Below, one piece after another: positions 26,891-37,265 of a stretch of DNA of 64,000 bases. Both the position numbers and the translations under genes were made by a program. The stretch lies in the NCBI RefSeq assembly GCF_028737205.1, contig NZ_JAQZAL010000006.1:62001-126000 (forward strand), in the 5' to 3' direction. Each line of letters starts with the position of its first letter. Position 1 is the first letter of the stretch. The notes under the pieces are model-generated. The model saw only the letters and a list, made by a program, of their open reading frames with translations. It had not been told where the DNA came from and ran no database searches. The DNA is from Actinomycetospora lutea. Its GTDB lineage: Bacteria > Actinomycetota > Actinomycetes > Mycobacteriales > Pseudonocardiaceae.

Positions 26891-27172
26891 ATGCCACGCA
26901 GTCTCAAGAAGGGCCCGTTCGTCGACGACCACCTGCTCAAGAAGGTGGACGCGCTCAACGAGGCCAACCGCAAGACCGTCATCAGGACTTGGTCCCGTCG
27001 GTCGACGATCATCCCGGACATGATCGGCCACACGCTGGCCGTCCACGACGGGCGCAAGCACGTCCCGGTGTTCGTCTCGGAGTCCATGGTCGGGCACAAG
27101 CTCGGCGAGTTCGCCCCGACCCGCACGTTCCGCGGGCACGTCAAGGAGGACCGCCGCTCCCGTCGTCGCTAG
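26891..27172 (+). CDS. rpsS: 30S ribosomal protein S19
   Basis: 93 residues, starting [20 protein letters not shown]19 forms part of the 30S head with S13 and contacts the A-site tRNA finger. Conserved HNGRKHVPV-like ([23 protein letters not shown]) and TRTF segments are present. The ribosome-binding site GGAGGGAG lies 8 nt upstream and merges into AGCGAAGCG, a fragment of the dispersed repeat. Confidence 0.96.
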   Translation: MPRSLKKGPFVDDHLLKKVDALNEANRKTVIRTWSRRSTIIPDMIGHTLAVHDGRKHVPVFVSESMVGHKLGEFAPTRTFRGHVKEDRRSRRR

Positions 27173-27226
27173 GACGACATGGAGCGCGGGACCCCCATGG
27201 CCCGGAATCAGGAAGGAACGTCAGAG

Positions 27227-27631
27227 ATGTCTGCACCAGCCGACACGGCCCCCCGCGGTGCCGTGGCGCGGGCGCGCTACGTGCGCATGTCGCCGATGAA
27301 GGTCCGCCGCGTGGTGGACCTCGTCCGCGGCATGCCGGTCGGTCAGGCCGCCTCGGTGCTGGAGTTCGCCCAGCAGAAGGCAGCCGGCCCGGTGGCCAAG
27401 GTCGTCGCGAGCGCGGTGGCCAACGCCGAGAACAACGTCGACCTGGACCCGGCGAACCTGGTGATCTCGACGATCACCGTCGACGAGGGTCCGACCATGA
27501 AGCGGTTCCAGCCCCGCGCGCAGGGCCGGGCCTACCGCATCCGGAAGCGGACCAGCCACATCTACGTCGAGGTGACCGAGGTGGCCCCGGCGCAGGGCGG
27601 CCGTTCGCGCGCGAAGAGGAGTGGCCGCTGA
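27227..27631 (+). CDS. rplV: 50S ribosomal protein L22
   Basis: 134 residues from the ATG at 27227, chosen because GGAAGGA lies 9 nt upstream. In-frame ATGs at 27179 and 27197 would add up to 16 residues. L22 lines the exit tunnel. The conserved core runs from [20 protein letters not shown] to the tunnel-loop/C-terminal region [19 protein letters not shown] short basic tail follows. Its stop shares bases with the rpsC start (TGATG). Confidence 0.93.
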   Translation: MSAPADTAPRGAVARARYVRMSPMKVRRVVDLVRGMPVGQAASVLEFAQQKAAGPVAKVVASAVANAENNVDLDPANLVISTITVDEGPTMKRFQPRAQGRAYRIRKRTSHIYVEVTEVAPAQGGRSRAKRSGR

Positions 27632-28497
27632 TGGGCCAGAAGATCAACCCGCACGGCTTCCGCCTCGGGATCACCACCGACTGGAAGTCGCGCTGGTACG
27701 CCGACAAGCAGTACGCCGACTACGTCGCCGAGGACGTCAAGATCCGTCGCATGCTCTCCAAGGGCATGGAGCGGGCGGGCATCTCCAAGGTCGAGATCGA
27801 GCGCACCCGCGACCGCGTCCGCGTCGACATCCACACCGCGCGTCCCGGCATCGTCATCGGGCGCCGCGGCGCCGAGGCCGACCGCCTGCGCGGCAACCTC
27901 GAGAAGCTGACCGGCAAGCAGGTCCAGCTGAACATCCTCGAGGTCAAGGGCGCCGAGGCGGACGCGCAGCTCGTCGCGCAGGGCGTGGCCGAGCAGCTGT
28001 CCAACCGCGTGTCGTTCCGTCGCGCGATGCGCAAGGCCATGCAGTCGGCCATGCGCTCGCCGGGCGTCAAGGGCATCCGGGTGCAGTGCTCCGGCCGGCT
28101 CGGTGGCGCCGAGATGTCGCGCTCGGAGTTCTACCGCGAGGGCCGCGTGCCCCTGCACACGCTCCGCGCCGAGATCGACTACGGCCTGTTCGAGGCCCGG
28201 ACCAACTTCGGCCGCATCGGCGTGAAGGTCTGGATCTACAAGGGCGACGTCGTCGGCGGGAAGCGCGAGTCGGAGCGCCAGGCCGCGCTCGACGCCGCGA
28301 CCCGCGACCCGCGGGGTGGCCGTGGCCGCGGTGGCGGCAACGACCGTCCGCGCGGGCGTCGTTCCGGCTCGTCGGGCACGACCGGCACCAGCACCGAGGC
28401 CGGGCGCGCCGCCGCGGAGCAGGCCGCCGCCGGTGCCAGCACGGGCGGCGCGCCGGCCGGTGCCGCCCCCGAGGCGACCACGCAGACGGAGTCCTAG
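27631..28497 (+). CDS. rpsC: 30S ribosomal protein S3 with extended C terminus
   Basis: 288 residues from the ATG that overlaps the rplV stop ([20 protein letters not shown]). S3 forms the mRNA entry site with S4 and S5. The KH domain motif [12 protein letters not shown] and the C-terminal [18 protein letters not shown] are intact. Beyond residue ~215 the tail is first Arg/Gly-rich ([20 protein letters not shown]) and then Ala/Gly/Thr/Glu-rich, longer than typical. rplP follows after 4 bp. Confidence 0.96.
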   Translation: MGQKINPHGFRLGITTDWKSRWYADKQYADYVAEDVKIRRMLSKGMERAGISKVEIERTRDRVRVDIHTARPGIVIGRRGAEADRLRGNLEKLTGKQVQLNILEVKGAEADAQLVAQGVAEQLSNRVSFRRAMRKAMQSAMRSPGVKGIRVQCSGRLGGAEMSRSEFYREGRVPLHTLRAEIDYGLFEARTNFGRIGVKVWIYKGDVVGGKRESERQAALDAATRDPRGGRGRGGGNDRPRGRRSGSSGTTGTSTEAGRAAAEQAAAGASTGGAPAGAAPEATTQTES

Positions 28498-28501
28498 ACC
28501 C

Positions 28502-28918
28502 ATGCTGATCCCCCGCAAGGTCAAGTACCGCAAGCAGCACCGGCCGGACCGGACGGGCGCCGCCAAGGGCGGCACCCAGATGTCCTTCGGCGACTACGGC
28601 ATCCAGGCCCTGGAGCACGCCTACGTCACCAACCGGCAGATCGAGTCCGCCCGTATCGCCATCACGCGGCACATCCGTCGTGGCGGCAAGGTGTGGATCA
28701 ACATCTTCCCGGACCGGCCGCTGACCAAGAAGCCGGCCGAGACCCGCATGGGTTCCGGCAAGGGCTCGCCCGAGAAGTGGGTGGCCAACGTGAAGCCGGG
28801 CCGGGTCATGTTCGAGATGAGCTACCCGAACGAGGCCACGGCCCGCGAGGCCCTGCGCCGCGCGCAGCACAAGCTGCCGATGCGCTGCCGCATCGTGAGC
28901 CGTGAGGAGACCTTCTGA
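28502..28918 (+). CDS. rplP: 50S ribosomal protein L16
   Basis: 138 residues from [15 protein letters not shown], the exact family N terminus and length. L16 organises the A-site tRNA elbow region of the 50S. The conserved [18 protein letters not shown] and [12 protein letters not shown] segments are visible. The gene starts 4 bp after rpsC and shares its stop with the rpmC ATG (TGATG). Confidence 0.97.
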   Translation: MLIPRKVKYRKQHRPDRTGAAKGGTQMSFGDYGIQALEHAYVTNRQIESARIAITRHIRRGGKVWINIFPDRPLTKKPAETRMGSGKGSPEKWVANVKPGRVMFEMSYPNEATAREALRRAQHKLPMRCRIVSREETF

Positions 28919-29154
28919 TGGCCGCCGGAACCCCCGCCAGCGAGCTGCGCGAGCTCACGAGCGAGGAGCTCGTGGCCCGGGCCCGCGAGGCCAAGGCCGA
29001 GCTGTTCAACCTGCGCTTCCAGATGGCGACCGGGCAGCTGGACAACAACCGTCGACTGCGGACCGTGCGTCACGACATCGCGCGCATCTACACGGTGATG
29101 CGCGAGCGCGAGCTCGGCCTGTCGGTCGCCCCCGATGAGGAGGGAGCGGCATGA
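28918..29154 (+). CDS. rpmC: 50S ribosomal protein L29
   Basis: 78 residues, an all-helical small protein at the tunnel exit. Typical features are [20 protein letters not shown] and [20 protein letters not shown]. The start shares the A of the rplP stop and the stop overlaps the rpsQ ATG (ATGA), so synthesis of L16, L29 and S17 is coupled. Confidence 0.95.
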   Translation: MAAGTPASELRELTSEELVARAREAKAELFNLRFQMATGQLDNNRRLRTVRHDIARIYTVMRERELGLSVAPDEEGAA

Positions 29155-29537
29155 GCGAGACCCAGGACACGACTCCGTCCAGCTCGGGGGCCTCGGCCCC
29201 GGAGCGCGACGAGGAGCAGCAGGTCCGGTCCGAGGTGAAGCAGGGCGAGAACGCCCAGCAGAGCCCGGCCGAGGCCCGCAACGACGACCGCGGCCTGCGC
29301 AAGGTGCGTGAGGGCCTGGTCGTCTCGGACAAGATGGCCAAGACCATCGTCGTCAGCCTCGAGGACCGGGTGAAGCACCCGCGCTACTCGAAGGTCATCC
29401 GGCGCACGAAGAAGGTCAAGGCGCACGACGAGAACAACACTGCCGGCCCCGGCGACCGCGTCCTCCTCATGGAGACCCGGCCGCTGTCGGCCACCAAGCG
29501 CTGGCGTCTCGTCGAGATCCTCGAGAAGGCCAAGTGA
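29151..29537 (+). CDS. rpsQ: 30S ribosomal protein S17 with N-terminal extension
   Basis: 128 residues; S17 is usually 80-95. The OB-fold core begins near residue 50 ([20 protein letters not shown]), with [19 protein letters not shown] and [10 protein letters not shown] downstream. The first ~48 residues are Ser/Glu/Gln/Ala-rich and acidic (for example [18 protein letters not shown]), probably disordered. The ATGA overlap with rpmC supports the long form. It is the last gene of the S10 cluster; rplN follows after 46 bp. Confidence 0.94.
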   Translation: MSETQDTTPSSSGASAPERDEEQQVRSEVKQGENAQQSPAEARNDDRGLRKVREGLVVSDKMAKTIVVSLEDRVKHPRYSKVIRRTKKVKAHDENNTAGPGDRVLLMETRPLSATKRWRLVEILEKAK

Positions 29538-29583
29538 GCCCTAGAAACCGTTCGCTGGTGCGGGCAGGTCAGGAGAAGAAGCA

Positions 29584-29952
29584 GTGATTCAGCAGGAGTC
29601 GCGGCTGCGGGTCGCCGACAACACCGGGGCCAGGGAAATCCTGTGCATCCGCGTGCTCGGTGGTTCCTCGCGCCGCTACGCGGGCATCGGCGACGTCATC
29701 GTCGCGACGGTCAAGGAGGCCATCCCGGCCTCCGGCGTCAAGCGCGGTGACGTGGTCAAGGCCGTCGTCGTGCGCACCCGCAAGGAGAAGCGCCGCCCGG
29801 ACGGCTCGTACATCAAGTTCGACGAGAACGCCGCCGTCATCATCAAGAACGACCGTGAGCCCCGCGGGACCCGCATCTTCGGCCCCGTGGGCCGCGAGCT
29901 GCGCGACAAGAGGTTCATGCGGATCATCTCGCTCGCGCCGGAGGTGCTGTAG
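29584..29952 (+). CDS. rplN: 50S ribosomal protein L14
   Basis: 122 residues from GTG behind AGGAGAAGAAG, starting (M)[19 protein letters not shown], the standard L14 N terminus and length. L14 lies at the intersubunit bridge with L19. [20 protein letters not shown] and [20 protein letters not shown] are conserved. It is the first gene of the spc cluster, with rplX 3 bp downstream. Confidence 0.97.
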   Translation: MIQQESRLRVADNTGAREILCIRVLGGSSRRYAGIGDVIVATVKEAIPASGVKRGDVVKAVVVRTRKEKRRPDGSYIKFDENAAVIIKNDREPRGTRIFGPVGRELRDKRFMRIISLAPEVL

Positions 29953-29955
29953 CAG

Positions 29956-30279
29956 ATGAAGGTCAAGAAGGGCGACACGGTCGTCGTCATCGCCGGCAAG
30001 GACAAGGGCGCCAAGGGCAAGGTCATCCAGGCCTACCCCGACCGCGACAGGGTCCTCGTCGAGGGTGTCGGCCGCGTCAAGAAGCACACGGCCCAGTCCG
30101 CGAACCAGCGCGGTGCCCAGAGCGGCGGGATCGTCACGCAGGAGGCGCCGATCCACGTCTCGAACGTGATGGTCGTTGACGCCGACGGCAAGCCGACCCG
30201 CGTTGGCACCCGTGCGGGCGGCGAGGGCGAGCAGAAGCGCGTGCGCATCTCGCGGCGCAGCGGGAAGGACCTCTCGTGA
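29956..30279 (+). CDS. rplX: 50S ribosomal protein L24
   Basis: 107 residues, starting [21 protein letters not shown], with the KOW motif. L24 starts assembly of the 50S. The [19 protein letters not shown] segment is conserved. Its stop overlaps the rplE GTG (GTGA), the usual tight spc spacing. Length is standard for actinobacteria. Confidence 0.96.
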   Translation: MKVKKGDTVVVIAGKDKGAKGKVIQAYPDRDRVLVEGVGRVKKHTAQSANQRGAQSGGIVTQEAPIHVSNVMVVDADGKPTRVGTRAGGEGEQKRVRISRRSGKDLS

Positions 30280-30884
30280 CCAGTACCGAAGCTCCCGCGG
30301 CGAACGGGACGCGCAGCGAAGCGGAGCCGGACCATCGAGACCGTCCGCGGCTGCAGCAGCGCTACCACGACGCGATCAAGCCGGCGCTGAACGAGCAGTT
30401 CGGGTACGCGAACCCGATGCTCATCCCCGGCGTCGTCAAGGTCGTCGTCAACATGGGCGTCGGCGAGGCCGCGCGTGACTCGAAGCTGATGGAGGGCGCG
30501 GTCCGCGACCTCACCCTCATCGCCGGCCAGAAGCCGGAGATCCGCAAGGCCCGCAAGTCGATCGCGCAGTTCAAGCTCCGCGAGGGCATGCCGATCGGTG
30601 CCCGCGCGACCCTGCGGGGCGCGCGCATGTGGGAGTTCCTGGACCGGCTGCTGACCATCGGCCTGCCGCGCATCCGCGACTTCCGCGGCCTGTCGCCGAA
30701 GCAGTTCGACGGGTCCGGCAACTACACGTTCGGTCTCTCGGACCAGACGATGTTCCACGAGATCGACCAGGACTCGATCGACCGGCCGCGGGGGATGGAC
30801 ATCACCGTGGTCACCTCCGCGACGACCGACGAGGAGGGCCGGGCGCTGCTCCGTCAGCTCGGCTTCCCGTTCAGGGAGAACTGA
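30276..30884 (+). CDS. rplE: 50S ribosomal protein L5 with repeat-encoded N-terminal tail
   Basis: 202 residues; L5 normally has about 180-187. The conserved core starts near residue 27 ([20 protein letters not shown]) and includes [18 protein letters not shown] and [15 protein letters not shown]. The extra N terminus [20 protein letters not shown] is partly encoded by a copy of the dispersed GC-rich repeat (30308-30345). L5 binds 5S rRNA and contacts P-site tRNA. The GTG start overlaps the rplX stop, supporting the long form. Confidence 0.95.
   Translation: MTSTEAPAANGTRSEAEPDHRDRPRLQQRYHDAIKPALNEQFGYANPMLIPGVVKVVVNMGVGEAARDSKLMEGAVRDLTLIAGQKPEIRKARKSIAQFKLREGMPIGARATLRGARMWEFLDRLLTIGLPRIRDFRGLSPKQFDGSGNYTFGLSDQTMFHEIDQDSIDRPRGMDITVVTSATTDEEGRALLRQLGFPFREN
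30308..30345 (+). repeat. dispersed GC-rich repeat in the rplE 5' end
   Basis: Core CGCAGCGAAGCGGAGCCGG followed by ACCATCGAGACCGTCC, translated as the L5 tail [11 protein letters not shown]. It is the clearest full-length copy, best matched by 42027-42060 (CGGACCATCG) and 18014-18052 (ATCGAGACC). Confidence 0.65.
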
Positions 30885-30885
30885 G

Positions 30886-31071
30886 ATGGCGAAGAAGGCA
30901 CTGGTCAACAAGGCCGCGCGCAAGCCGAAGTTCGCGGTGCGCGGGTACACGCGCTGCAACCGTTGCGGGCGCGCTCGCGCGGTCCTGCGGAAGTTCGGGC
31001 TCTGCCGGGTCTGCCTGCGCGAGATGGCGCACCGGGGCGAGCTCCCGGGCGTGAGCAAGGCTTCCTGGTGA
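30886..31071 (+). CDS. rpsN: 30S ribosomal protein S14, zinc-binding type Z
   Basis: 61 residues, starting [20 protein letters not shown]. The zinc ribbon cysteines C24, C27, C40 and C43 (CNRC and CRVC) identify the short zinc-dependent type-Z form. A zinc-independent paralogue may exist elsewhere in such genomes. S14 binds the 30S head near S3 and S10. It starts 1 bp after rplE, and its stop overlaps a GTG that opens an additional 89-codon frame before rpsH. Confidence 0.97.
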   Translation: MAKKALVNKAARKPKFAVRGYTRCNRCGRARAVLRKFGLCRVCLREMAHRGELPGVSKASW

Positions 31072-31337
31072 GCCCCACGAAGACCTCAGGGAACACCGCC
31101 GAGGGTCCCGTGACCCCCGAGGCACCGAGCAGCGGGGCGATCGACCCCGAGCTCCTGCGCCTCATCCAGCGCGTCGCCCACCGCGAGCACCTGCTCGACG
31201 GCTCGGCCCAGGTCCATGGGCACACGCGCGTCCGTACCACCGCTGACAGCAGCTCCACACGCCGCAGGCCCGCCATCGGGAGCGCCCGCACGCGCGCCAC
31301 CCGGGGAACCACGGCGAGGAAGGTGACCTGGTCATGA
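31068..31337 (+). CDS. unknown small protein bridging rpsN and rpsH
   Basis: An 89-codon open frame fills the space between rpsN and rpsH exactly. Its GTG overlaps the rpsN stop (GTGA at 31068-31071), and its stop overlaps the rpsH ATG (ATGA at 31334-31337). About 90% of its codons end in G or C, like the neighbouring genes. The product starts [20 protein letters not shown], has a possible short helix ([18 protein letters not shown], about residues 26-43), and ends in a basic Arg/Thr/Ala-rich tail. I recognise no family. It could be a real lineage-specific peptide, or a translated spacer that keeps ribosomes coupled to rpsH, which also has its own GAGGAAGG site. Confidence 0.55.
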   Translation: MSPTKTSGNTAEGPVTPEAPSSGAIDPELLRLIQRVAHREHLLDGSAQVHGHTRVRTTADSSSTRRRPAIGSARTRATRGTTARKVTWS

Positions 31338-31732
31338 CGATGACCGACCCGATCGCGGACATGTTGACGCGCATCCGCAACGCCAACTCGGCGTTCCACG
31401 AGAACGCGACCATGCCGCACAGCAAGCTCAAGGCCCACGTGGCGCAGGTCCTGCTCGAGCAGGGCTACATCGCCGGGTACCGCACCGAGGACGCCACGGT
31501 GGGCAAGTCCCTCGTGGTCGACCTCAAGTACGGCCCGAACCGCGAGCGCAGCATCGCCGGCATCAAGCGGGTCTCCAAGCCCGGCCTGCGCATCTACGCG
31601 AAGTCGAACGAGCTCCCGCGGGTGCTCGGCGGCCTCGGCGTCGCGATCATCTCGACGTCGTCCGGGCTCCTGACCGACCGGCAGGCCCACCAGCGACGGA
31701 TGGGCGGGGAAGTCCTCGCCTTCGTCTGGTAG
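31334..31732 (+). CDS. rpsH: 30S ribosomal protein S8
   Basis: 132 residues, starting [20 protein letters not shown]; the ATG at 31340 is an alternative two codons in. S8 binds the central domain of 16S rRNA and, in enteric bacteria, represses the spc operon. The C-terminal signature GISILSTSSG-like ([19 protein letters not shown]) and GGEVLAFVW are intact. GAGGAAGG lies 9 nt upstream, inside the preceding small ORF. Confidence 0.97.
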   Translation: MTMTDPIADMLTRIRNANSAFHENATMPHSKLKAHVAQVLLEQGYIAGYRTEDATVGKSLVVDLKYGPNRERSIAGIKRVSKPGLRIYAKSNELPRVLGGLGVAIISTSSGLLTDRQAHQRRMGGEVLAFVW

Positions 31733-31751
31733 CGGGAAGGGGAACCGAACC

Positions 31752-32288
31752 ATGTCACGCATCGGCAAGGCCCCGATCACCGTGCCGTCGGGCGTCGACG
31801 TCACCGTCGACGGGCAGAACGTCACGGTCAAGGGGCCCAAGGGCACGCTGAGCCACCAGGTCGACGAGCCGATCACGGTCTCGCTCGACGACGGTGTGCT
31901 CTCGGTCCAGCGCCCCGACGACGAGCGGGAGAGCCGCGCGCTGCACGGCCTGTCGCGCTCGCTGCTCAACAACCTGGTGCAGGGCGTCTCGCAGGGCTAC
32001 GAGCGCAAGCTCGAGATCCACGGCGTCGGCTACCGGGTGCAGCTGCGGGGCTCGGACCTCGAGTTCGCGCTCGGCTTCAGCCACCCGGTGAAGATCACCC
32101 CGCCGGACGGCATCACGTTCGCGGTCGAGAGCCCGACCCGCTTCTCGGTCCAGGGCATCGACAAGCAGCTGGTGGGCCAGGTGGCCGCCAACATCCGCTG
32201 GCTGCGCCGTCCCGACCCCTACAAGGGCAAGGGCGTCCGCTACGCCGGCGAGCAGATCCGCCGCAAGGTCGGGAAGACGGGCAAGTGA
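31752..32288 (+). CDS. rplF: 50S ribosomal protein L6
   Basis: 178 residues, starting [21 protein letters not shown]6 sits near the GTPase-associated centre and the sarcin-ricin loop. The duplicated fold is complete, with the L6 signature [19 protein letters not shown] near the C terminus. A GGGAAGGGGAACC ribosome-binding site precedes the ATG. The stop overlaps the rplR start region (GTGATG). Confidence 0.97.
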   Translation: MSRIGKAPITVPSGVDVTVDGQNVTVKGPKGTLSHQVDEPITVSLDDGVLSVQRPDDERESRALHGLSRSLLNNLVQGVSQGYERKLEIHGVGYRVQLRGSDLEFALGFSHPVKITPPDGITFAVESPTRFSVQGIDKQLVGQVAANIRWLRRPDPYKGKGVRYAGEQIRRKVGKTGK

Positions 32289-32698
32289 TGGCTGAGAACA
32301 ACGGCACCACCACCAAGGCTCGGGGTCACCTGGGCAAGAACGTCTCGGAGACGCGGCGTACGGGTCGCACGCGCCGCCACGTCCGGCTGCGCAAGAAGAT
32401 CGCCGGCACCCCGACGCGTCCCCGCCTGGTCGTCACCCGCTCCACGCGGCACATCACCGCGCAGGTGGTCGACGACATCGCCGGCCACACCCTCGCCCAC
32501 GCCTCCACCCTGGAGGCCGACGTGCGCGGGATGGAGGGCGACAAGAAGGCCCAGGCCGCCAAGGTCGGGGAGCTCGTCGCCTCCCGCGCCAAGGACCAGG
32601 GCATCGACGCGGTCGTCTTCGACCGCGGCGGACGCCGCTACCACGGCCGCATCGCGCAGCTCGCGGACGCGGCCCGTGAGGGAGGGCTCCAGTTCTGA
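32288..32698 (+). CDS. rplR: 50S ribosomal protein L18
   Basis: 136 residues from the ATG at 32288, which shares its A with the rplF stop; the GTG at 32285 would add one residue. L18 binds 5S rRNA. The core [20 protein letters not shown] through [20 protein letters not shown] is conserved. The N-terminal ~25 residues are a basic/Thr-rich lead. Its TGA shares an A with an ATG opening a 25-codon frame before rpsE. Confidence 0.96.
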   Translation: MAENNGTTTKARGHLGKNVSETRRTGRTRRHVRLRKKIAGTPTRPRLVVTRSTRHITAQVVDDIAGHTLAHASTLEADVRGMEGDKKAQAAKVGELVASRAKDQGIDAVVFDRGGRRYHGRIAQLADAAREGGLQF

Positions 32699-32775
32699 TG
32701 CCGGGAGACGCAGCGAAGCGGAGCTCGACCCAGCGGACGAGCTCCGAGATGAACACGAACGGAAGGAACTCCTGA
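32698..32775 (+). CDS. 25-residue peptide ORF bridging rplR and rpsE
   Basis: This tiny ORF starts at an ATG overlapping the rplR stop (TGATG at 32696-32700). It ends at a TGA overlapping the rpsE ATG (TGATG at 32773-32777). The predicted product is [20 protein letters not shown] plus NGRNS. Its first half is encoded by a copy of the dispersed GC-rich repeat, and the whole insert is flanked by a 12-bp direct repeat CTGATGCCGGGA (32695-32706 and 32772-32783). It looks like an insertion that preserved coupling to rpsE rather than a functional protein; expression is unproven. Confidence 0.4.
   Translation: MPGDAAKRSSTQRTSSEMNTNGRNS
32704..32730 (+). repeat. dispersed GC-rich repeat at the rplR-rpsE junction
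   Basis: GGAGACGCAGCGAAGCGG followed directly by AGCTCGACC, the cleanest copy of the TCGACC-ending subtype. It sits between two 12-bp direct copies of CTGATGCCGGGA spaced 77 bp apart. Confidence 0.65.
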
Positions 32776-33407
32776 TGCCGGGACGCACACGGCGCGACGG
32801 ACCGGCCGGCTCCAACCAGCAGGGCGGCGAGCGTCAGGGCGGCAGCGCCGGTCGCGACCGCCAGCAGGGCGGCCGCGACCGCGGGCAGGACCGCACCCCG
32901 CACCTCGAGCGCGTCGTCGCCATCAACCGCGTGGCCAAGGTCGTCAAGGGCGGCCGCCGCTTCAGCTTCACCGCCCTGGTCGTCGTCGGCGACGGCGACG
33001 GCATGGTCGGTGTCGGCTACGGCAAGGCCAAGGAGGTGCCCGCCGCGATCGCCAAGGGCGTGGAGGAGGCGAAGAAGAACTTCTTCCGCGTCCCCCGGGT
33101 CGGCGGCACCATCACCCACCCCGTGCAGGGCGAGGAGGCGGCCGGCGTGGTCCTGCTGCGTCCGGCCAGCCCCGGTACCGGTGTCATCGCCGGTGGTCCG
33201 GTGCGCGCCGTGCTGGAGTGCGCGGGCATCGCGGACGTGCTGTCGAAGTCGCTCGGCAGCCAGAACGCGATCAACATCGTGCACGCCACGGTGGCGGCGC
33301 TGAAGGGCCTGCAGGTCCCCGAGGCCGTCGCGGCCCGCCGCGGTCTGCCCATCGAGGACGTCGCGCCGGCGCGGATGCTGCGCGCCCGCGCGGGGCAGGG
33401 GTCCTGA
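32775..33407 (+). CDS. rpsE: 30S ribosomal protein S5
   Basis: 210 residues from the ATG at 32775, 7 nt after GGAAGGA; the frame is open further upstream, but this start fits the family. S5 supports decoding accuracy and mRNA entry. The core starts near residue 43 ([20 protein letters not shown]) with [15 protein letters not shown] and HAVAALKGL-like ([10 protein letters not shown]) motifs. The first 40 residues are Gly/Gln/Arg-rich and probably disordered. Confidence 0.96.
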   Translation: MPGRTRRDGPAGSNQQGGERQGGSAGRDRQQGGRDRGQDRTPHLERVVAINRVAKVVKGGRRFSFTALVVVGDGDGMVGVGYGKAKEVPAAIAKGVEEAKKNFFRVPRVGGTITHPVQGEEAAGVVLLRPASPGTGVIAGGPVRAVLECAGIADVLSKSLGSQNAINIVHATVAALKGLQVPEAVAARRGLPIEDVAPARMLRARAGQGS

Positions 33408-33408
33408 C

Positions 33409-33624
33409 ATGGCGGCAGACGAAGCGAAGCGGAGCTCGACCGGAACGGGAGACCTCAAGGTCACCCAGACCCGTTCCGAGATCGGCGGCAAGCGCAACCA
33501 GCGCGAGTCCCTGCGCACGCTGGGACTGCGCCGGATCGGCGCCACCGTCGTCCGCCCCGACACGCCCCAGAACCGGGGCCTGATCCACACCGTCCGTCAC
33601 CTCGTGACGGTCGAGGAGGTGTGA
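33409..33624 (+). CDS. rpmD: 50S ribosomal protein L30
   Basis: 71 residues; bacterial L30 is normally about 60. The core [20 protein letters not shown] through [12 protein letters not shown] is typical. The extra start [15 protein letters not shown] is encoded by a copy of the dispersed GC-rich repeat (33416-33441), so part of the L30 N terminus comes from repeat DNA. It starts 1 bp after the rpsE stop and is followed 3 bp later by rplO. Confidence 0.95.
   Translation: MAADEAKRSSTGTGDLKVTQTRSEIGGKRNQRESLRTLGLRRIGATVVRPDTPQNRGLIHTVRHLVTVEEV
33416..33441 (+). repeat. dispersed GC-rich repeat in the rpmD 5' end
   Basis: GCAGACGAAGCGAAGCGGAG followed by CTCGACC, translated as ADEAKRSST. It is nearly identical to the copy at 32704 and lies 700 bp from it. 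Confidence 0.65.
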
Positions 33625-33627
33625 CCG

Positions 33628-34083
33628 ATGGGTGATTCCCCCATCAAGCTGCACCACCTGCGTCCGGCGCCGGGGGCCAAGACCGAGAAGACCCGCGTGG
33701 GTCGCGGTGAGGCCTCCAAGGGCAAGACCGCCGGTCGCGGCACCAAGGGCACCGGCGCCCGCAAGAACGTCCCCTCGGCGTTCGAGGGTGGCCAGATGCC
33801 GCTGCAGATGCGGCTGCCGAAGCTCAAGGGCTTCCGCAACCGCAACAAGGTGGTCTCGCAGGTCGTCAACGTCGGCGACCTGGCCCGCCTGTTCCCCGAC
33901 GGCGGCGAGGTCGGCCCGGCCGAGCTCGTGGGCGCCGGCGCCGTGCGCCCGGGGCACCCGATCAAGGTGCTCGGGACCGGCGAGGTCGGCTCGGTGGCGC
34001 TGCGCGTCACCGCGCACGCCTTCTCGGGCTCGGCGAGCGAGAAGCTGTCTGCCGCGGGCGGCAGCGCGACCGTCGTCGAGTAA
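33628..34083 (+). CDS. rplO: 50S ribosomal protein L15
   Basis: 151 residues, starting [21 protein letters not shown]15 is an early assembly protein of the 50S. The Gly-rich N-terminal region ([20 protein letters not shown]) and [20 protein letters not shown] are conserved. It is the last ribosomal gene of the spc group; a strong hairpin separates it from secY. Confidence 0.97.
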   Translation: MGDSPIKLHHLRPAPGAKTEKTRVGRGEASKGKTAGRGTKGTGARKNVPSAFEGGQMPLQMRLPKLKGFRNRNKVVSQVVNVGDLARLFPDGGEVGPAELVGAGAVRPGHPIKVLGTGEVGSVALRVTAHAFSGSASEKLSAAGGSATVVE

Positions 34084-34115
34084 GGCCGAGTAGGAGCATC
34101 AACGTGCCGACGTCT

Positions 34116-34157
34116 CCGGCCTCGGGCCGCTCCGCACAGGGAGCGGCCCGGGGCCGG
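34116..34157 (+). terminator. hairpin between rplO and secY
   Basis: An 18-bp stem (34116-34133 with 34140-34157) with a single G-U pair and a 6-nt loop GCACAG, 32 bp after rplO. It probably ends the spc transcript, fully or in part, before secY. Confidence 0.8.
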
Positions 34158-34172
34158 TGGCGTCTCCCCGTG

Positions 34173-34178
34173 TAGTCT
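34173..34178 (+). promoter_or_regulatory. candidate secY -10 element
   Basis: TAGTCT preceded by TG, 16 bp after the rplO hairpin and about 137 bp before the secY GTG. No good -35 is seen. Position after a terminator supports an independent secY-adk-map promoter; weak evidence. Confidence 0.33.
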
Positions 34179-34314
34179 CGCCCCGGGCCGCTTCGACCGG
34201 TCCGGCCCGGCCCCGGCGCGCCGCCCCCGCGGCGCGCGGCCGGTGATCACCGGCCCGCGCGGCTCCGAATCCCGACGAGCCCGCGGTGCGGCCGAACGAC
34301 ATCTGGAGGTCCGA

Positions 34315-35634
<1,320 letters not shown>

Positions 35635-35696
35635 CCGCGAGCGGTCGAGCGGCGGGTCCGGTGTACACGGGATAGTCAGGGCGAAGGAGCGTTGTC

Positions 35697-36254
35697 GTGA
35701 GGATCGTGCTGGTGGGACCGCCGGGTGCGGGCAAGGGAACGCAGGCCGCACGGCTGGCCGAGCGCCTGGACGCGCCCCACATCTCCACCGGCGACATCTT
35801 CCGCGAGAACATGAAGAACGAGACGGAGCTGGGCAAGGAGGCCCAGCGCTACGTCGACGCCGGCGACCTCGTGCCCGACGAGGTCACCGTGAAGATGGTC
35901 AAGGACCGCCTCGCGCAGCCCGACGCGCAGGAGGGCTTCCTGCTCGACGGGTTCCCGCGCAACACCGCGCAGGCCCAGGAGCTCGAGAGCGTGCTGGGCG
36001 AGCTCGATCAGCGCCTCGACGCGGTGCTCGTGTTCGAGGTCGAGGACGAGGAGCTCGTCAAGCGCCTCATGGCCCGCGGGCGCTCGGACGACACCGAGGA
36101 GACCATCCGGCACCGCCAGGAGGTCTACCGCTCGGAGACCGAGCCGCTGATCGAGCACTACCGGGACATCGCGGTGCGGGTGGACGCCGTCGGATCGGTC
36201 GAGGAGATCACCGACCGCGCCATGGACGCCCTCGCCGACGAGCCCGACGACTGA
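35697..36254 (+). CDS. adk: adenylate kinase
   Basis: 185 residues from GTG behind GAAGGAG. It interconverts ATP + AMP and 2 ADP. The P-loop GPPGAGKGT is at residues 7-15. AMP-binding [12 protein letters not shown] and the [10 protein letters not shown] motif are present, and the LID is the short, zinc-free type ([14 protein letters not shown]), as in mycobacteria. It sits between secY and map in the standard order. Confidence 0.97.
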   Translation: MRIVLVGPPGAGKGTQAARLAERLDAPHISTGDIFRENMKNETELGKEAQRYVDAGDLVPDEVTVKMVKDRLAQPDAQEGFLLDGFPRNTAQAQELESVLGELDQRLDAVLVFEVEDEELVKRLMARGRSDDTEETIRHRQEVYRSETEPLIEHYRDIAVRVDAVGSVEEITDRAMDALADEPDD

Positions 36255-37115
36255 GTGGGCAACCCGAGCCGCGGTCTGACCGGCCTCACCGAGGCGGTCT
36301 CCGCCGGGGTCGGCGGTCTCGCCGACCGCGTGCGGGGGCGCCTCGTGGAGATGAAGACCCCCGGCCAGATCGAGGCGATGCGCGCCGCGGGCCTCGTCGT
36401 GGCCTCCGCGCTCGCCGCGGTCACCGAGGCGGCCCGGCCCGGGGCCAGCACCGCCGACCTCGACGAGGTCGCCGAGGCGACCATCCGCGAGGCCGGCGCC
36501 GAGCCCTCCTTCCTCGGGTACCAGGGGTTCCCGGCGTCGATCTGCGCCTCGGTCAACGAGCAGGTCGTGCACGGCATCCCGTCGCGGGAGCAGGTGCTCG
36601 GCGACGGCGACCTGGTCTCGATCGACTGCGGGGCGATCCTCGACGGCTGGCACGGCGACGCGGCGGTGACGCTGCTGATCGGCACTCCCAGACCGCAGGA
36701 CGAGGCCATCTCGGCGGCCTGCCGGTCGGCGATGGAGGCGGGGATCGCCCGGCTCGTGCCCGGCGGCCGTCTCGGCGACGTGGGGCACGCCATCGAGGAG
36801 GAGGCCCGCCGCCGCGGCGCGGAGGACGGCCGCGAGTACGGCGTCGTCGCCGACTACGGCGGGCACGGCATCGGGACCTCGATGCACATGGAGCCGTTCG
36901 TCCCGAACCTCGGCCGCGCCGGCACCGGGATGCGGCTGCGCAGCGGGATGGTGCTCGCCATCGAGCCCATGCTCACCGGCGGCAGCGACGAGACCGAGGA
37001 GCTCGAGGACGGCTGGACCGTCGTCACCGCGGACGGCAGCCGCGCCGCGCACTGGGAGCACTCGGTGGCGGTCACCGACGACGGCCCCCGCGTGCTCACC
37101 GCACCGGCGTCCTGA
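36255..37115 (+). CDS. map: methionine aminopeptidase type I
   Basis: 286 residues from the GTG immediately after the adk stop. Removes the N-terminal Met from nascent proteins. Metal ligands are visible in order: Asp in [14 protein letters not shown] (two), His in GGHGIG, Glu in AIEPML and Glu in HWEHSVAV. The catalytic core starts around residue 33 ([20 protein letters not shown]). The first ~32 residues are an extra N-terminal segment. Alternative starts at 36345 (GTG) or 36351 (ATG) would remove it, and which is used is uncertain. Confidence 0.95.
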   Translation: MGNPSRGLTGLTEAVSAGVGGLADRVRGRLVEMKTPGQIEAMRAAGLVVASALAAVTEAARPGASTADLDEVAEATIREAGAEPSFLGYQGFPASICASVNEQVVHGIPSREQVLGDGDLVSIDCGAILDGWHGDAAVTLLIGTPRPQDEAISAACRSAMEAGIARLVPGGRLGDVGHAIEEEARRRGAEDGREYGVVADYGGHGIGTSMHMEPFVPNLGRAGTGMRLRSGMVLAIEPMLTGGSDETEELEDGWTVVTADGSRAAHWEHSVAVTDDGPRVLTAPAS

Positions 37116-37146
37116 GGCGCCGCCCGCGCGGTCGGCGCCGCTCTCG

Positions 37147-37196
37147 GGAGCGAGGGCGTCCCTGGGTGCGTGGGAGGCAGCGAGGGTGACCCTCGC
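37147..37196 (+). repeat. paired small palindromes after map
   Basis: GAGCGAGGGCGTCCCTGG (37149-37166) and GCGAGGGTGACCCTCGC (37180-37196). The second is a perfect 7-bp stem with a 3-nt loop. Same family as the cluster at 18287-18400. Confidence 0.6.
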
Positions 37197-37250
37197 GGCC
37201 GGGCACGTGGCACGGTGGCGCGGACGCGGGAGCACTCGCCAGTGAAGTCG

Positions 37251-37265
37251 GATAGCGGAACTATC
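37251..37265 (+). promoter_or_regulatory. possible operator upstream of the DUF1707 gene
   Basis: Inverted repeat GATAG-CGGAA-CTATC lies about 40 bp upstream of the GTG start, with a -10-like TACGCT at 37276-37281 just after it. This could be a repressor site or promoter feature; no regulator is encoded nearby. Confidence 0.3.
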
